A stretch of DNA of 64,000 nucleotides from Onthophagus taurus (GCF_036711975.1 NC_091968.1:15004001-15068000); one strand, 5' to 3'. Shown: positions 24,128 through 34,531, numbered from the stretch's first letter. Made by a program: numbers and translations. Notes: generated by a model not told the origin, from the sequence alone.

Positions 24128-24384
24128 ATTGCAAAGGGGGTCGTTGACCAGTAACCTAGACCTAAACAATGACCTTTACTTTGAGCTCACCTCAGGTCAA
24201 GATCACGTTTAGTGACCATGACCTTGATCAGTAACCTTGACCTGAACAATGACCTTTACTTTGACCTCAACGGAGACCTTGAAGTCAACCTTAATTGTGA
24301 CCATGACGTTGACCTTGTACGTGACCTGAAATGAAGGTTACACGACGTGAGTTCATTGAAAACCCCACTTCGGAGGAGGTATGC

Positions 24385-24393
24385 TTTAAATAG
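24385..24393 (+). promoter_or_regulatory. TATA-like promoter in the left inverted repeat
   Basis: TTTAAATAG in the TIR, upstream of the polymerase ATG at 24442. The identical signal in the right TIR (42201-42209) precedes the gene at 42093, so one promoter sequence drives both outermost genes inward. Confidence 0.5.
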
Positions 24394-24441
24394 CAGATAG
24401 AAAATCGTGTTCAACAGTATTGAAGTAAGAGTGTTGTGAAC

Positions 24442-27400
24442 ATGTTGACCTGCGACGTGTGTTACAAAGAGTTTACTAGACCAGATAATCTTGTGAGACA
24501 TCAACGCACAGCATGTATTGGGAAACGTCGAAAGGTGGAAGAGGATCAACAAGGAGATGTTATAGTGTGTGAAATATGTGATGAACACGTAACCAGACAA
24601 TGTTATTCCTCACATCTGCGCAGCAACAAACATAAACAGAAAGCCTTCGTAATAATAGATGATGGTGTAGAAAAAATAGATTCGATATTTGGAGATAAAA
24701 TATGTAGTTTTAGAGTGAGCGATCATGAACGGAAGTACGTAGACATGAAGGAATTCAGTAACCGAATTAGAGAAAAAGTTATCAGTTTGATACAGTCCGT
24801 GAGGAATGTAAATGGTAGTTTAAAAGTGAATACGGAAATTTTTGGATTGTATTTCATAAATACGAAGGAAGAAGTGGAAATCAAATCATTCAACACAAAA
24901 AATAAAATTATAACAGTAGCCGTAGACTTGTACCAAACATACGAGGACTTTATGGACGAGATTATGGTGAAAATGTCGGAATTCCAAGAACGGGACTCAG
25001 GTAAGAGTATAAGAATAGAAAAGTAGTAAAATGCGAAACTAAAGGCGTTAATACTGCAGGTTGGACCTTGTTGGAAATATTATATCTTGAAGTGAACTGT
25101 AACAAGTTTAATCCTACAAGAGCATCGAGCTACATCGACTTACCGACATCCATAAAAGGGAAGAGAGCGGTAATAAACGTGCAAAATAACGATAATAAGT
25201 GCTTTGCTTGGGCACTGATATCCGCGCTGTACCAACCCACAGGTTTACCGCAAAGAATATCATCATACCCAGATTATAGGGAAACAGAATTAAAGTTTGA
25301 CTGCGTAACATTCCCAGTACCCATCAGAGACATACCAAAATTTGAGGAAGAAAATAACATTTCAATTAACGTCTATGGTATAAATTCTTGGTATAATGGA
25401 GAGAAAATGGTAGATGATATTGTAACTGTATGTATATGTAAACAGAAACGGGAGCGTCATGTAAACTTATTAGTAGTCAGCGACAATTTCGGGAATAACC
25501 ACTATTGTTGGATAAAAAACTTATCTCGACTGATAAATACACAATCATCGACTCATGAACATCAAAGATATATTTGTGAGGGTTGTTTGCAATACTTTTC
25601 AACTGAAGACAAGTTGGTACGACATCAGATGGATGACTGTAAAAAAGTGAAAGCAACAGTACCAAGCGAACAAATAAAAGTGAATAAGTTCGGACATCTA
25701 GAAAAGGAAAATGTTTTACAATTTGAAGGATTTGAAAAAAAAATGAAAGTTCCGTTTGTGGTGTACGCCGATTTCGAGGCGATTCTGAAACCCTTAACGC
25801 CCGAAGAAGGAAAAGTTTACGATGATAATAAACCATATACGGCCCGATGTTTTGAACACGAACCATACGCGTTTGCGTACTACATTAAGTGTGCTTACGA
25901 TGATAACTTATCGAAATTCCGAATATACCGAGGGCGAAACGCTGCTCTGGAATTTATTATAAGATTGGAGAAGGATGTAATAGAGATCTATAAACAACAT
26001 TTGAGGCAAACAAAGGATATGATACCGCTAAGCTGTCTGGACCAATTTGTACATGAACTGAGTTCCGTATGTCACATTTGTGATAAACCAATAAACAAAG
26101 AAGAGAAAGTGTGTGATCACGATCACTTGACAGGATTGTATAGGGGTCCTGCGCATTCCGTCTGCAATATAAATTATAAATTACCGATGTTTATCCCTGT
26201 GTTTTTCCACAACCTGTCGAATTACGATGCCCACATGTTTGTGAAAAGTATTGCCCTAAACAAGGAGGAAGTAGAGGTGATAGCACAAAACAAAGAAAAA
26301 TATATTTCTTTTTCCAAAAAAATAGTTGTCGGAGAAACAACCGATAACAAGGGAAAGAAACGCAAAGTGTTTATGAAAATAAGATTCGTCGACTCGTTTA
26401 GATTTATGGCGAGTTCTTTGGAAAAGTTGGTTTCATATTTGGATGATAAGGATTGTGTGGAAGTGAAAAAAAAATTCAAAGACTCTGAAGAATTTAGATT
26501 GATGCGCCAGAAAGGTGTATTTCCATATTCGTTCGTAGATTCGTTTGAAAAGTTGGAGTATAGTAAATTGCCTGATCATACACAGTTTTACGACATATTG
26601 AGTTCAAGTAATATTTCAAAGGAACAATACTCTAGAGCACAGACTGTATGGAATAAATTTAAGTGTACAACGTTGGGAGAATACAGTGACCTGTATTTGA
26701 CGTCAGATGTGTTAATGTTGACTGACGTCTTTGAAAATTTCAGGACAATATCTTTGGAGAATTACAATCTGGATCCTTGCCATTATTATACTGCGCCCGG
26801 GTTTGGGTGGGATGCTCTGTTAAAAATGACAGGTGTAAAATTAGAATTGTTATCAGACATTGACATGTTACACTTTTTTAAGAAAGGAATTAGAGGCGGT
26901 CTCTGTATGTGTGTAAAACGATCTGCAATAGCAAACAACAAGTTCCTTGACGATTTTAACCCGGAAAAACCATCATCATATATTCTATACTTGGACGCTA
27001 CCAATTTGTATGGGTATGCAATGAGTTGTAAATTACCAACAGGCGGTTTTCGATGGTTGTCGAACCAAGAAATAGCAGATATAGATGTGGAGTGTTTAGA
27101 TGATGAACACCTTGGTTATGTCTTTGAAGTGGATTTGGAGTATCCCGAAAGGTTACACAACCAGCATGATGATCTACCGTTTTGTCCCGAAAACATAATC
27201 GCTCCCGGATCGAAGCATCCTAAGTTGATTGCGAACTTACAAAATAAATCGAAATACATAATTCACTATGTAAACCTACGTGAATGTGTGAAAAAAGGTC
27301 TTAAGCTAACCAAAATACACCGTGCATTGCAATTTCAACAATCGCCGTGGATGAAACTATATATCGATTTTAACTCTGAGAAACGAATGAATGCTACGAA

Positions 27401-28274
27401 TGAATTTGGGAAAAATCATTATAAACAAATGAATAATATCGTGTATGGGAAAACGATGGAAAATGTTGAAAATAGAGTCGATATACGATTAGTGTCACAT
27501 TGGGAGAATCGTTACAGGAGACCCGGTGCAGAAGCTCTTATCGCAAAGCCGACTTTCAAGTCATCGAAAATTTTCTGCCATAATTTGGCAGCCATTGAAA
27601 TGCAGAAGGTGGAGGTCAAATATAACAAACCTCTGTATGTAGGGTTTAGCGTACTGGAATTGTCGAAAGCGGTCATTTATAACTTTTTTTATAATTTTTT
27701 AAAAGAGAAATATGGTGAAAACGTATTATTGTTATATACAGATACGGATTCGTTAATTCTCGAAATATTTACTGAGAATGTATACCAGGATATCAAAGAA
27801 AATATAGAGATGTTCGATACCTCTAATTACAAGTTAAACAACAGACATAATATTCCTCCAGGGCCGCCGATAGTTGGAAAAATGAAAGATGAGTACCCAA
27901 ATACGATATTAACATCGTTTTATGGTACAGGAGCTAAAGCTTATTGTATTAACACTTTGGAAGGAGTTGTCAAGCGTGCCAAGGGTGTGAAAAAGTATGT
28001 TATCGATAAAAACTTAAGTGTTTCAGAATATAAACGGATTATCGAAGATGGAGGTTCTGTGCGAAAAAAGATGTATGTCTTTCGCTCCTCCTATCACACG
28101 ATGTATACAGAACTAAAGAATAAAGTGGCGCTCTCTGCACATGACGATAAACGTTACGTGATGGAGGATGGATGTCATACGTTAGCTTGGGGAAACTATC
28201 TTATTGAAGATCTACGCAGGGAAGATCTTTTGGACAACTTATTGGAGTTGTTAAACGTAAACATGTATGGCTAG
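24442..28274 (+). CDS. POLB: Protein-primed DNA polymerase B, with one intron
   Basis: Replicates the element by protein priming. Exon 1 (24442-25000) and exon 2 (25060-28274) join across a 59-base GT-AG intron to give about 1,257 residues. N-terminal C2H2-type fingers are CDVCYKEF and ICDEHVTRQ; a third, CEGCLQYF, is in exon 2. Exonuclease motif I is YADFEA (about residue 420). A CHIC...CDHDHLTG...CN block at about 523-560 resembles an endonuclease VII-type zinc HNH. Polymerase motifs are YLDATNLYGY (about 830), NNIVYGKT (about 978) and YTDTDS (about 1079). Without splicing exon 1 stops at 25026, and exon 2 has no ATG near its start. The start used is ATG 24442, at the edge of the TIR. An alternative to the intron would be a frameshift. 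Confidence 0.93.
25001..25059 (+). other. Intron in the polymerase gene
   Basis: Donor CAG/GTAAGAGT and acceptor CTGCAG/GTT. Splicing joins a codon split after its first base and leaves the short motif DSGWTLLEI, which fits the conserved family pattern (GW.L) upstream of the first domain. The unspliced frame ends after ten more codons. Confidence 0.8.
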
Positions 28275-28431
28275 TTAAATTGCGATCAGTTAATTTGTAA
28301 AAAAAAAAAAAAAATACTTGCTTGTATCACAAAACTTGTATATAAAGTAGAAAGTAGGTTGTTAAAAAGGTTACTTGAAATAAAATCAACGAAATTAAAA
28401 AAAAAAGTTTTTTATTTTCTTAGTGTAAAAA

Positions 28432-29367
28432 TTATAATACATCCTTTTTTGCAATCCAAGAATTATGAGAGCTATCCATTCCCAACCATTTCACTCGGAC
28501 TTTATTTCCTTTTCGACGAAGAACTTTTTCAATTAAAAATACATCCGGGTGTTTCACACGTTGTAATTCTTCGTCGTAAAATGCTCCAAGAATGGGTTCT
28601 CCTCTACCATCTTTAATAAGGTAAGTCCTGGGATTAGTATTTTGAACTGTCGCTATGGTGAAAATTTCATTGGACCAAGTTGGTTGGTAACCTTTAGCAA
28701 AAGCGTGTCTGTACTTGCTAATTCGCACGTGTTCCCCCACATTAAATTTATGGTGGTTGGGGTCGACAACTTTAATGGAATTGTATACAGTATTTAACAG
28801 AGCAGATTCATTTCGTCGATTAACAGCTGAAGGTTTCATGTGAATGGTGCGATGTATTGTGTTGTTGTAAGATTTTAGTAATTTGGGTAGTAAGTCTAAC
28901 CAGCGATAATTTCCTTGCATACTAAATTCTTTCCACATTTTATTTTTTAGGGTTCTATTAAACCGTTCGATAATCGAGCTTTTTAAAGTGGAATAGGTGC
29001 TGTAATGATTAATGTTAAGTTGTTCCATTAATTTTTGAAAATCGCTATTGTAAAACTCTTTCCCATTATCGGTTTGTAAGTTGCTCGGAGTAATATTCTT
29101 TTTACTATGCAAAATGTCCTTCATAGCTTGAGTAACCTCTTTCCCAGTTTTGGTTTTGAGTGGTAAGGCCCATGCGTATTTTGAAAAAGCGTTGATAACA
29201 GTCAGTATATACTTGTAACCTTTATTGACCGACGCATATGGGATCATTTCAACCAAATCAGCTTGATAAAGATCCAATAGTCCGTGAAGCAGAACGCGGC
29301 GTCGCCGATAATGTCGTCTCGCAGGTGCATGTAGTTCGTTAACGAGATCTCGCTTAACACTAACCAT
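28432..29367 (-). CDS. INT: Polinton integrase with chromodomain
   Basis: A 311-residue RVE-type integrase that inserts the element and makes the 6-base duplication. Catalytic acids lie in LYQADLVEMIPY (first D), LQTDNGKEFYN (second D) and KSSIIERFNRT (E). The C-terminal 40 residues (FLIEKVLRRKGNKVRVKWLG...SWIAKK) form a chromodomain, which in this family is thought to read chromatin at the target. Its ATG overlaps the stop of the upstream 135-residue gene (TAATG). The N-terminal zinc domain is short: only about 30 residues precede the core. The frame is intact. The second Polinton has the same gene in ruins at 44929. Confidence 0.95.
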   Translation of the reverse strand: MVSVKRDLVNELHAPARRHYRRRRVLLHGLLDLYQADLVEMIPYASVNKGYKYILTVINAFSKYAWALPLKTKTGKEVTQAMKDILHSKKNITPSNLQTDNGKEFYNSDFQKLMEQLNINHYSTYSTLKSSIIERFNRTLKNKMWKEFSMQGNYRWLDLLPKLLKSYNNTIHRTIHMKPSAVNRRNESALLNTVYNSIKVVDPNHHKFNVGEHVRISKYRHAFAKGYQPTWSNEIFTIATVQNTNPRTYLIKDGRGEPILGAFYDEELQRVKHPDVFLIEKVLRRKGNKVRVKWLGMDSSHNSWIAKKDVL

Positions 29368-29774
29368 TACTCTACAACCCCTTCAATCAACAACTCTACA
29401 AGAAAAGGTAGTCCTCCTATCGGTGCATTATTTTTACACTTAATGGTATCTCCGCGTTTGAGTTGGACTCCCTGGAGCGACTTAATAACGATATCGTTAA
29501 CAAGTAACTGAACATGAGCGGACTTTACAACATCTTTTATCATACCTTCGTAGAAAGAATTGATGTAATCCGTAATTCCACTTTTGTTTGTGATTTTATA
29601 AAGTTTTGTTTTTGGATCAACATCTCCATCACCACGTAAAGTTAAAATAAATGTTGATGAAGGTTGTAGAACTTCGGATCTTGCTATGTGGTTCTGTATA
29701 ACATGGTGGTGAACATGCTTACCAAATTTATCGATAGATGTAGAACCATGTTCACCAAAACGGTTTAAAGGCAT
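29367..29774 (-). CDS. Conserved Polinton protein, 135 residues
   Basis: Function unknown. The N-terminus has FGEHGSTSIDKFGKHVHHH, followed by mostly beta-type sequence with a Lys/Arg- and Gly-rich stretch near the end (LKRGDTIKCKN). A diverged homologue in the second Polinton (46401-46799) keeps HKFGHH and LKKGDRLKF, so the protein is a stable part of this lineage; its place next to integrase is also kept. TATATAAAC at 29811-29819 is a possible promoter. The stop overlaps the integrase start by one base (TAATG), suggesting coupled translation. It could be a fibre-like or jelly-roll accessory virion protein, but that is a guess. Confidence 0.8.
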   Translation of the reverse strand: MPLNRFGEHGSTSIDKFGKHVHHHVIQNHIARSEVLQPSSTFILTLRGDGDVDPKTKLYKITNKSGITDYINSFYEGMIKDVVKSAHVQLLVNDIVIKSLQGVQLKRGDTIKCKNNAPIGGLPFLVELLIEGVVE

Positions 29775-29820
29775 ATTGGCTTCTGAAGCGTCACAGAAAC
29801 AGAAAAAAGTTTATATACCC

Positions 29821-30981
29821 TTAACGAATGACTTGCGCTTCCCGTAATTCCTCTATGAGGGATATAATTTCGTTATGATGAGCAGTATGACCTGCTGCTT
29901 CGGAAGCAAGTAGTAAACGCAACCGATCAACTAATTCGTTCACGTCGTCCCAGTATTCGTACTCTTTAATTGCAGCAGGTACTAACAACTTATTTAAGTG
30001 ACCTGATCCAGTTTTAGGTTTTGGCCAATATCGAGCCCAGTACACATTTGGTCTTTGACCCAAGGAAATTGGTTTGATTATGTTCACAAACTTTTCATTT
30101 TCATCATCAGTTATGATACTTTTTGAAGCGTCATAATCTCTTTTATGTACATTCGAACGTTGTAAGATATCTTTGTAATTTCTCGCATCTGGTAAAGTAA
30201 ATTTACCCGGTTTATTTTTGAATAACAACTCGTATAACCCCGGTGTTCCTGTATACGTAAATTCACCCACCAAAATGTTTTTCCCGTCAAACGTTATTGG
30301 TTGATTTGCGATATACAATCCATCGGTAAGTGCACGAACACCGTAAGTTTGATCGAACTCGTTATTTACATCTACTGTTAAACCCGTAACATAGGTACGT
30401 GGTAAGGGGTCCAGCTGTCCTAAAGCTTCTCGAATAACTGTCTGTTCCATCATTCCCTCCATATTCTCTTTCATGCGCGCCAACTGCTCCCTAGCGTCCC
30501 GCTCGTAGACATCTAAAGATGTGTCTGACTCACGAACAGAAACCTCAGGTGTAGTATCTCGACCCTCGAACACCTCTTCGTCGCTGAGAAATTGCGGACT
30601 CCGTGCGAGTTCCGGTGAAACATCCATGCTAGCTCCCGGTTTAATGGGTGTTGACGTAACTCTACGTTTAGGTTTCACTCTAGGAGTTTCCAGTTTAAGT
30701 CCTTTAGAAGGTTTCTGCAAGTCAGCCAGTAAGGCTGAGATATCTGGTGACTGCTCCTTTTTCGGGGTAAATAAATCACGTTTTATCCCGAATTTATTGT
30801 CGAGCGCTAATAAATTGACAGTTTGTAATTTTTTGGAAATATCTGTCAGAGGTTCTTTCAGTGGAGCGAGTTGAGCTTCGGCAATGGACTGCTTCTGTTT
30901 TATATCTCCTTTCAAAGTGCGTATTTTATGTTTAACATCTTCTCGCGCAGCTATTAACTGTTGTGCAACATTACGATTCAT
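29821..30981 (-). CDS. Conserved Polinton protein, 386 residues
   Basis: Three regions are visible: an N-terminal coiled coil (residues 1-60, Lys/Gln/Glu-rich), a disordered Pro/Ser/Asp middle (about 75-160), and a conserved C-terminal domain with TGLYIANQPITFDGKNI, GTPGLYELLF and a final helix LLASEAAGHTAHHNEI. The same C-terminus is found at 54589-54697 in the second Polinton. The family occurs in arthropod Polinton-type elements, but its function is not known to me. It may be a scaffold or internal virion protein given the coiled coil and its place between ATPase and integrase. ATG 30981 is the only good start. Confidence 0.8.
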   Translation of the reverse strand: MNRNVAQQLIAAREDVKHKIRTLKGDIKQKQSIAEAQLAPLKEPLTDISKKLQTVNLLALDNKFGIKRDLFTPKKEQSPDISALLADLQKPSKGLKLETPRVKPKRRVTSTPIKPGASMDVSPELARSPQFLSDEEVFEGRDTTPEVSVRESDTSLDVYERDAREQLARMKENMEGMMEQTVIREALGQLDPLPRTYVTGLTVDVNNEFDQTYGVRALTDGLYIANQPITFDGKNILVGEFTYTGTPGLYELLFKNKPGKFTLPDARNYKDILQRSNVHKRDYDASKSIITDDENEKFVNIIKPISLGQRPNVYWARYWPKPKTGSGHLNKLLVPAAIKEYEYWDDVNELVDRLRLLLASEAAGHTAHHNEIISLIEELREAQVIR

Positions 30982-31044
30982 AGTTCAACGTGATAGTGTA
31001 ATGATCGCACAGAGACTGAGCATGCAGTCGTAAAGTCAATGGTT

Positions 31045-31746
31045 TTACAGTATAATGTACTCATCGAAACCTTTCCGATAGCGTCCGTTATTTTTATCGC
31101 AATCTAAATCAATAACTAATATACCGTGCGGTGTATCCCAACAAGTTCGACAAATTCTGACAAAATCATCCCACGTAATGTCCCCTAGCAAATGATCGTT
31201 GTAAATATGTTTCAAGTTAGTGAGATCTTGTTTAAATAAAACTAAAAGGTTGCAATTGTCACGTAAAAGCTGCTTGGAAATGGCGCTATAACTTTGAGCG
31301 AGTAAAAAAGTATCAACGTTTCTATGACGACCGTATGAAAAATATTCCTTGATAATCTGTTGCTCTGTAGGAGCAATATCATCAAAAATAATAATTGAAT
31401 ATTCTTTCACCTTTGACGGTGGTAGAAATCGTCCGACATCTGAGTATTCATAATAGCCGCAAGAGCGGATAGGTTTAAGTAATTGTCGTAGAAATTCGTA
31501 TTTGATTTGGTAGAGTGAATTAGAGCACAAATATACATTCAAAAAGCGCAACCCGTTGAGAGCTGTCAATAAAGTTAACATTACGTTTGTTTTTCCGGCA
31601 CCCGAAGAACCAATTATCAAACCACGTTTACATTCCCCACCAAATAATTCGCTATGTCGTTTAAATTTATTTGCAGCGAAGTCGTTATGAAGATTACAGA
31701 TTGGTAGTGTTAAAGGTTGGCTAACAAACTTAACGTCTTCAACCAT
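31045..31746 (-). CDS. ATP: FtsK/HerA-type genome packaging ATPase
   Basis: A 233-residue ATPase predicted to pump element DNA into capsids. Walker A is IGSSGAGKTN (about residue 46), Walker B is SIIIFDDIA, and the arginine-rich YFSYGRHRNVDTFLLAQSY follows, as in the A32-like family. It ends with the conserved RYRKGFDEYI. Length is normal. Its homologue in the second Polinton (55669-56107) has lost the Walker A part. The gene starts at ATG 31746 just after a splice-acceptor-like CCGTCAG. Confidence 0.93.
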   Translation of the reverse strand: MVEDVKFVSQPLTLPICNLHNDFAANKFKRHSELFGGECKRGLIIGSSGAGKTNVMLTLLTALNGLRFLNVYLCSNSLYQIKYEFLRQLLKPIRSCGYYEYSDVGRFLPPSKVKEYSIIIFDDIAPTEQQIIKEYFSYGRHRNVDTFLLAQSYSAISKQLLRDNCNLLVLFKQDLTNLKHIYNDHLLGDITWDDFVRICRTCWDTPHGILVIDLDCDKNNGRYRKGFDEYIIL

Positions 31747-32389
31747 GCTGACGGGTGATACTTGAACGGGAGATTAACAAGAAATGAAGTCGTAGTAGAA
31801 AACAATGTTTATTTTATCATAAAATGTAGCATACAAAAAATTTCAGCAGATTATTTATTATCATTGTTTCAAAATAATGGTTTACAACACTTTAACTATA
31901 TAAACTGTTAACATTGAGTTTGAAAGTTATTTAAAGCGTGCGTAATATTACACAATATTTATTTTACAATAAGACGTGGTATACATAAATTTACAAAATT
32001 ATTTATTATCATGATTTCAAAAGTATCTGTATGGTTGATGTAGTAGAACCACCAGTGGGTTATTCACATACAGATGTTATGTGATTAAACAAAATAAAGC
32101 AGTGTAAGTCACAGTACAATTTACACTACTTAGTATTAAATTAACAATAAGTAGATACGGTAAATATTCAAATAAGTAATTAATAATACATATTAACAAA
32201 AGCATGGGAGCGGTAACAATAAGTAGATACGGTAAATATTCAAATAAATAATTAATAATACATATAAACAAAAGCATGGGAGCGGAAAAGGTGAAAAGGA
32301 AGCGAACTTGTTGTCATATCATCAATTCGAACGATTTTCAGTATCATACAAGGATGGTGTACAAATTTGAAAAAACCACCTACAACATA
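31747..32389. repeat. Intergenic region with direct repeats
   Basis: No gene. It holds two 71-base direct repeats (32143-32213 and 32215-32285, period 72) and, further left, two imperfect copies of a stretch with TATTTATTTTA...TTATTTATTATCAT (31805 and 31955). It may contain the 3' end signals of genes on the right. Confidence 0.7.
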
Positions 32390-32950
32390 TTAGTTGCTGA
32401 GACATCCCTCCGACAATTCCTCAGTACTTTGATCCTCCTCAAGTTGTGGTTTAAAACAGACTCGAAACAAAGACACACGACAACACATCGCACACCAATA
32501 TTTTTTATTTAAAATAATAGTCTGCAATCGTTCAGAAGATGCATACTTTATTTTCGAGCGCAATTTCACACGACAATCCAGTTGTAAAACGTTCGTTATA
32601 CTAATATGGTGTAGGCGGCGTCGACAACGATAGCAAAGGTTGCCCAAATGTGATTCATAAAAAACATACCTTGCTTGATACTGAAGACCCACTCCGAAAG
32701 TTGAACTCCAATCAACCGGAGAACCGTGGAACAACTTATGTACGGTGCCTTGCGACATTTTCTTTCCAAAGCGTTCCACGGTGGGGAAGCAAACCTCCCC
32801 AAGATTGATTCGATCGCCCTTTCGGGATATTCGACGCCAGAAGCATATGTCCCAGCTGTACATTACGTTTAGTAGTAGAGTCTTTGGTAAAACATCTACT
32901 AACCGCAACGTACGGTCTTTACGGGAAATCGTCGAATTAACGCTCTCCAT
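32390..32950 (-). CDS. Cysteine-rich Polinton protein, 186 residues
   Basis: Not recognised. From ATG 32950 the product has a basic N-terminal half and a Cys/His-rich part, LCYRCRRRLHH, then C-R, then WCAMCCRVSLFRVCF, which could bind zinc. An acidic tail follows. The frame is open further upstream to a splice acceptor TTGCAG at 32974-32979, whose next bases TG would complete an ATG if the preceding exon ended in A; this is an alternative start. It has no counterpart in the second Polinton and is probably an accessory gene. Confidence 0.6.
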   Translation of the reverse strand: MESVNSTISRKDRTLRLVDVLPKTLLLNVMYSWDICFWRRISRKGDRINLGEVCFPTVERFGKKMSQGTVHKLFHGSPVDWSSTFGVGLQYQARYVFYESHLGNLCYRCRRRLHHISITNVLQLDCRVKLRSKIKYASSERLQTIILNKKYWCAMCCRVSLFRVCFKPQLEEDQSTEELSEGCLSN

Positions 32951-33019
32951 AGCCAACTCCTGCAACGTTAACACTGCAAGAGACAAAAAAACTGAACGAG
33001 CTTCAAAAAAAAAACGCTA

Positions 33020-34177
33020 TTAACCGTTGTCAGGCAGCAGCCTGAGAAGGGACTTATACAGGTTAATTTTGGTGTTGTACATGTTAAGGATGTTTGAAGA
33101 AGCAGCAAAGCAGATGGTGGGATTCTGGTTTACTGCATTCAACGCGTTCACGAAGTGGCGCTTATGATGTTCCAAAGTCGTCACTTTGGTTTGCAATTGA
33201 GGTTTCAAGCCCAAGATGAAAAAATCCTCTTGGGACAAAAGACTGCTTGCCAAGTTGGTTGTTGAATGCAGAAACGCATCAACCCATGGGTCGGGATGTG
33301 CGGTATTTACAGCTGGAAGATTTTGCCTCTGCGGGATAGTAGGGATAGGTAAAGGTGGTGGGAACACCACATTTTGTGGTGGGATAGTTGTGATAGTTGG
33401 CGGGCTGTCACGGATGTCGATGGTCACCTCTGGTGGAGATGTAACCACCGTTGCAGGTCTGGTTACTGTAGCGAGTGTAGGTACTCTTCGTGTGTTACGG
33501 GGAGGTTTGGCTAATGCGTTGCGCAGCAATCTACAGGAGTCTTGTGAAGCAGGAGAAGGGTTTGGGCGGGTAGTTTGTTTCACGCAACCCCTTGACAACA
33601 AGTTGACGCGTTTTTTTATACGGCGGGATGTGTACCGTATGGGTCCACTCGAGAAGACAGGCGAAACACATATCCTATCGGAGGGTTGGGATACGTCTTC
33701 CGTCGCTGGTACAGACGGTGCCGCAAGCACCTGGTTTTCAGCAGGTGCTTGACTTGTGACATCCGTATGTACAATATCTGGAAGTGGTTGTACCACGTCG
33801 GCCTGATTGGTAGCAGGTTCAGGTGGCACAACAACTTCCTGATATGTTCCTTCTTCTCGTATCTCCATACTGATGCGAGTTAAGCCGTAGGACGACAAGG
33901 TTGGACTGGTGGTAACAATCGCACCATTGTCGTTCCCTGGCTGTGACCGGAGCTCATTCATTATTTGCTCGTACAGTGGTGGGTCTGTAGTGAAATCCTG
34001 CATGGTACGACTCAAACCGTCAAAGTTGCCGCTGCAATATAATGGTAACGACGGTAGGCTTGACTCAACAACATTCGTACTGTCGTTATTGCGTGGCAGC
34101 ACGGCAACCAGTGGGTCGGTCATACCATCGGTATTATCGCTTGCACGAGCGTGGCTGTTACCAATTAAGTGAAGCAT
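33020..34177 (-). CDS. Proline-rich Polinton protein, 385 residues
   Basis: Not recognised. The start is ATG 34177. The protein is Pro/Thr/Val-rich and largely disordered from about residue 100 to 290, with a basic patch near 185 (RYTSRRIKKR). The last 90 residues are helical (SLLSQEDFFILGLKPQLQ). The layout suggests a linker or structural protein with a C-terminal folded or oligomerising part. A long antisense frame at 33216-33752 is a by-product of its composition. Confidence 0.6.
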   Translation of the reverse strand: MLHLIGNSHARASDNTDGMTDPLVAVLPRNNDSTNVVESSLPSLPLYCSGNFDGLSRTMQDFTTDPPLYEQIMNELRSQPGNDNGAIVTTSPTLSSYGLTRISMEIREEGTYQEVVVPPEPATNQADVVQPLPDIVHTDVTSQAPAENQVLAAPSVPATEDVSQPSDRICVSPVFSSGPIRYTSRRIKKRVNLLSRGCVKQTTRPNPSPASQDSCRLLRNALAKPPRNTRRVPTLATVTRPATVVTSPPEVTIDIRDSPPTITTIPPQNVVFPPPLPIPTIPQRQNLPAVNTAHPDPWVDAFLHSTTNLASSLLSQEDFFILGLKPQLQTKVTTLEHHKRHFVNALNAVNQNPTICFAASSNILNMYNTKINLYKSLLRLLPDNG

Positions 34178-34250
34178 AATGGGAAAGACTTCAAGGAATC
34201 AAAAGGGTTACAAAAAATTTGGATTATTTTATTAAAATTATACGTTCGCT

Positions 34251-34531
34251 CACGTCTGACAAGTTTGCAATCCGCTGAAGAACCACTTTTCTCAGCGTAT
34301 AACAATTAATGTCTGAAATCATCACAAACATACATGAAGAAAACCGATAAAAATTGTATTGATGTAACTTACTTTTCAAATGGTTTTCTATCACGTCTGA
34401 CAGGTTTGCAATGCGCTGAAGAACCACTTTTCTCAGCGTATAACAATTAATACCTGAAATCATCACAAACATACATGAAGAAAACCGATAAAAATTGTAT
34501 TGATGTAACTTACTTTTCAAATGGTTTTCTA
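34251..34531 (-). repeat. 141-base tandem duplication containing matched splice sites
   Basis: Two copies, 34251-34391 and 34392-34531. On the minus strand each has a donor AAAA/GTAAGTTAC and an acceptor GATTTCAG that bound a 60-base intron (34313-34372 and 34454-34513). The 81-base segment between them is an in-frame exon. The frame runs from 34577 to 34224 with or without splicing but has no ATG, so a first exon further right would be needed. Whether it encodes a protein is uncertain. Confidence 0.6.

Larger units (their letters stand above)
23998..24443 (+). repeat. Left terminal inverted repeat of the Polinton
   Basis: A 446-base repeat, about 98 percent identical to the right copy, ending inside the polymerase start codon. 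It holds a 117-base palindrome (24011-24127), about 13 AGGTCA/TGACCT hexamers between 24040 and 24330, and a TATA-like TTTAAATAG at 24385-24393, about 50 bases before the polymerase ATG. Confidence 0.93.

Noticed and set aside
30521-30874. 117-codon plus-strand frame
   Set aside because: Antisense to the disordered middle of the 386-residue Polinton gene; nothing recognisable.
32077-32277. Hydrophobic 66-codon minus frame with an internal repeat
   Set aside because: It is produced by the 71-base direct repeats at 32143-32285; no start context or homology.
32390-32973. Splice-made start for the 186-residue gene
   Set aside because: An acceptor with TG after it exists, but no donor ending in A was located nearby and a genomic ATG at 32950 suffices.
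33216-33752. 178-codon plus-strand frame
   Set aside because: It is antisense to the proline-rich 385-residue gene; its Gly/Val-rich composition mirrors Pro/Thr codons and it has no motif.
33020-34177. LIGNSHAR near the N-terminus as an SGNH hydrolase motif
   Set aside because: Only one short block resembles that family, the rest is disordered and no catalytic Asp-His pair follows.
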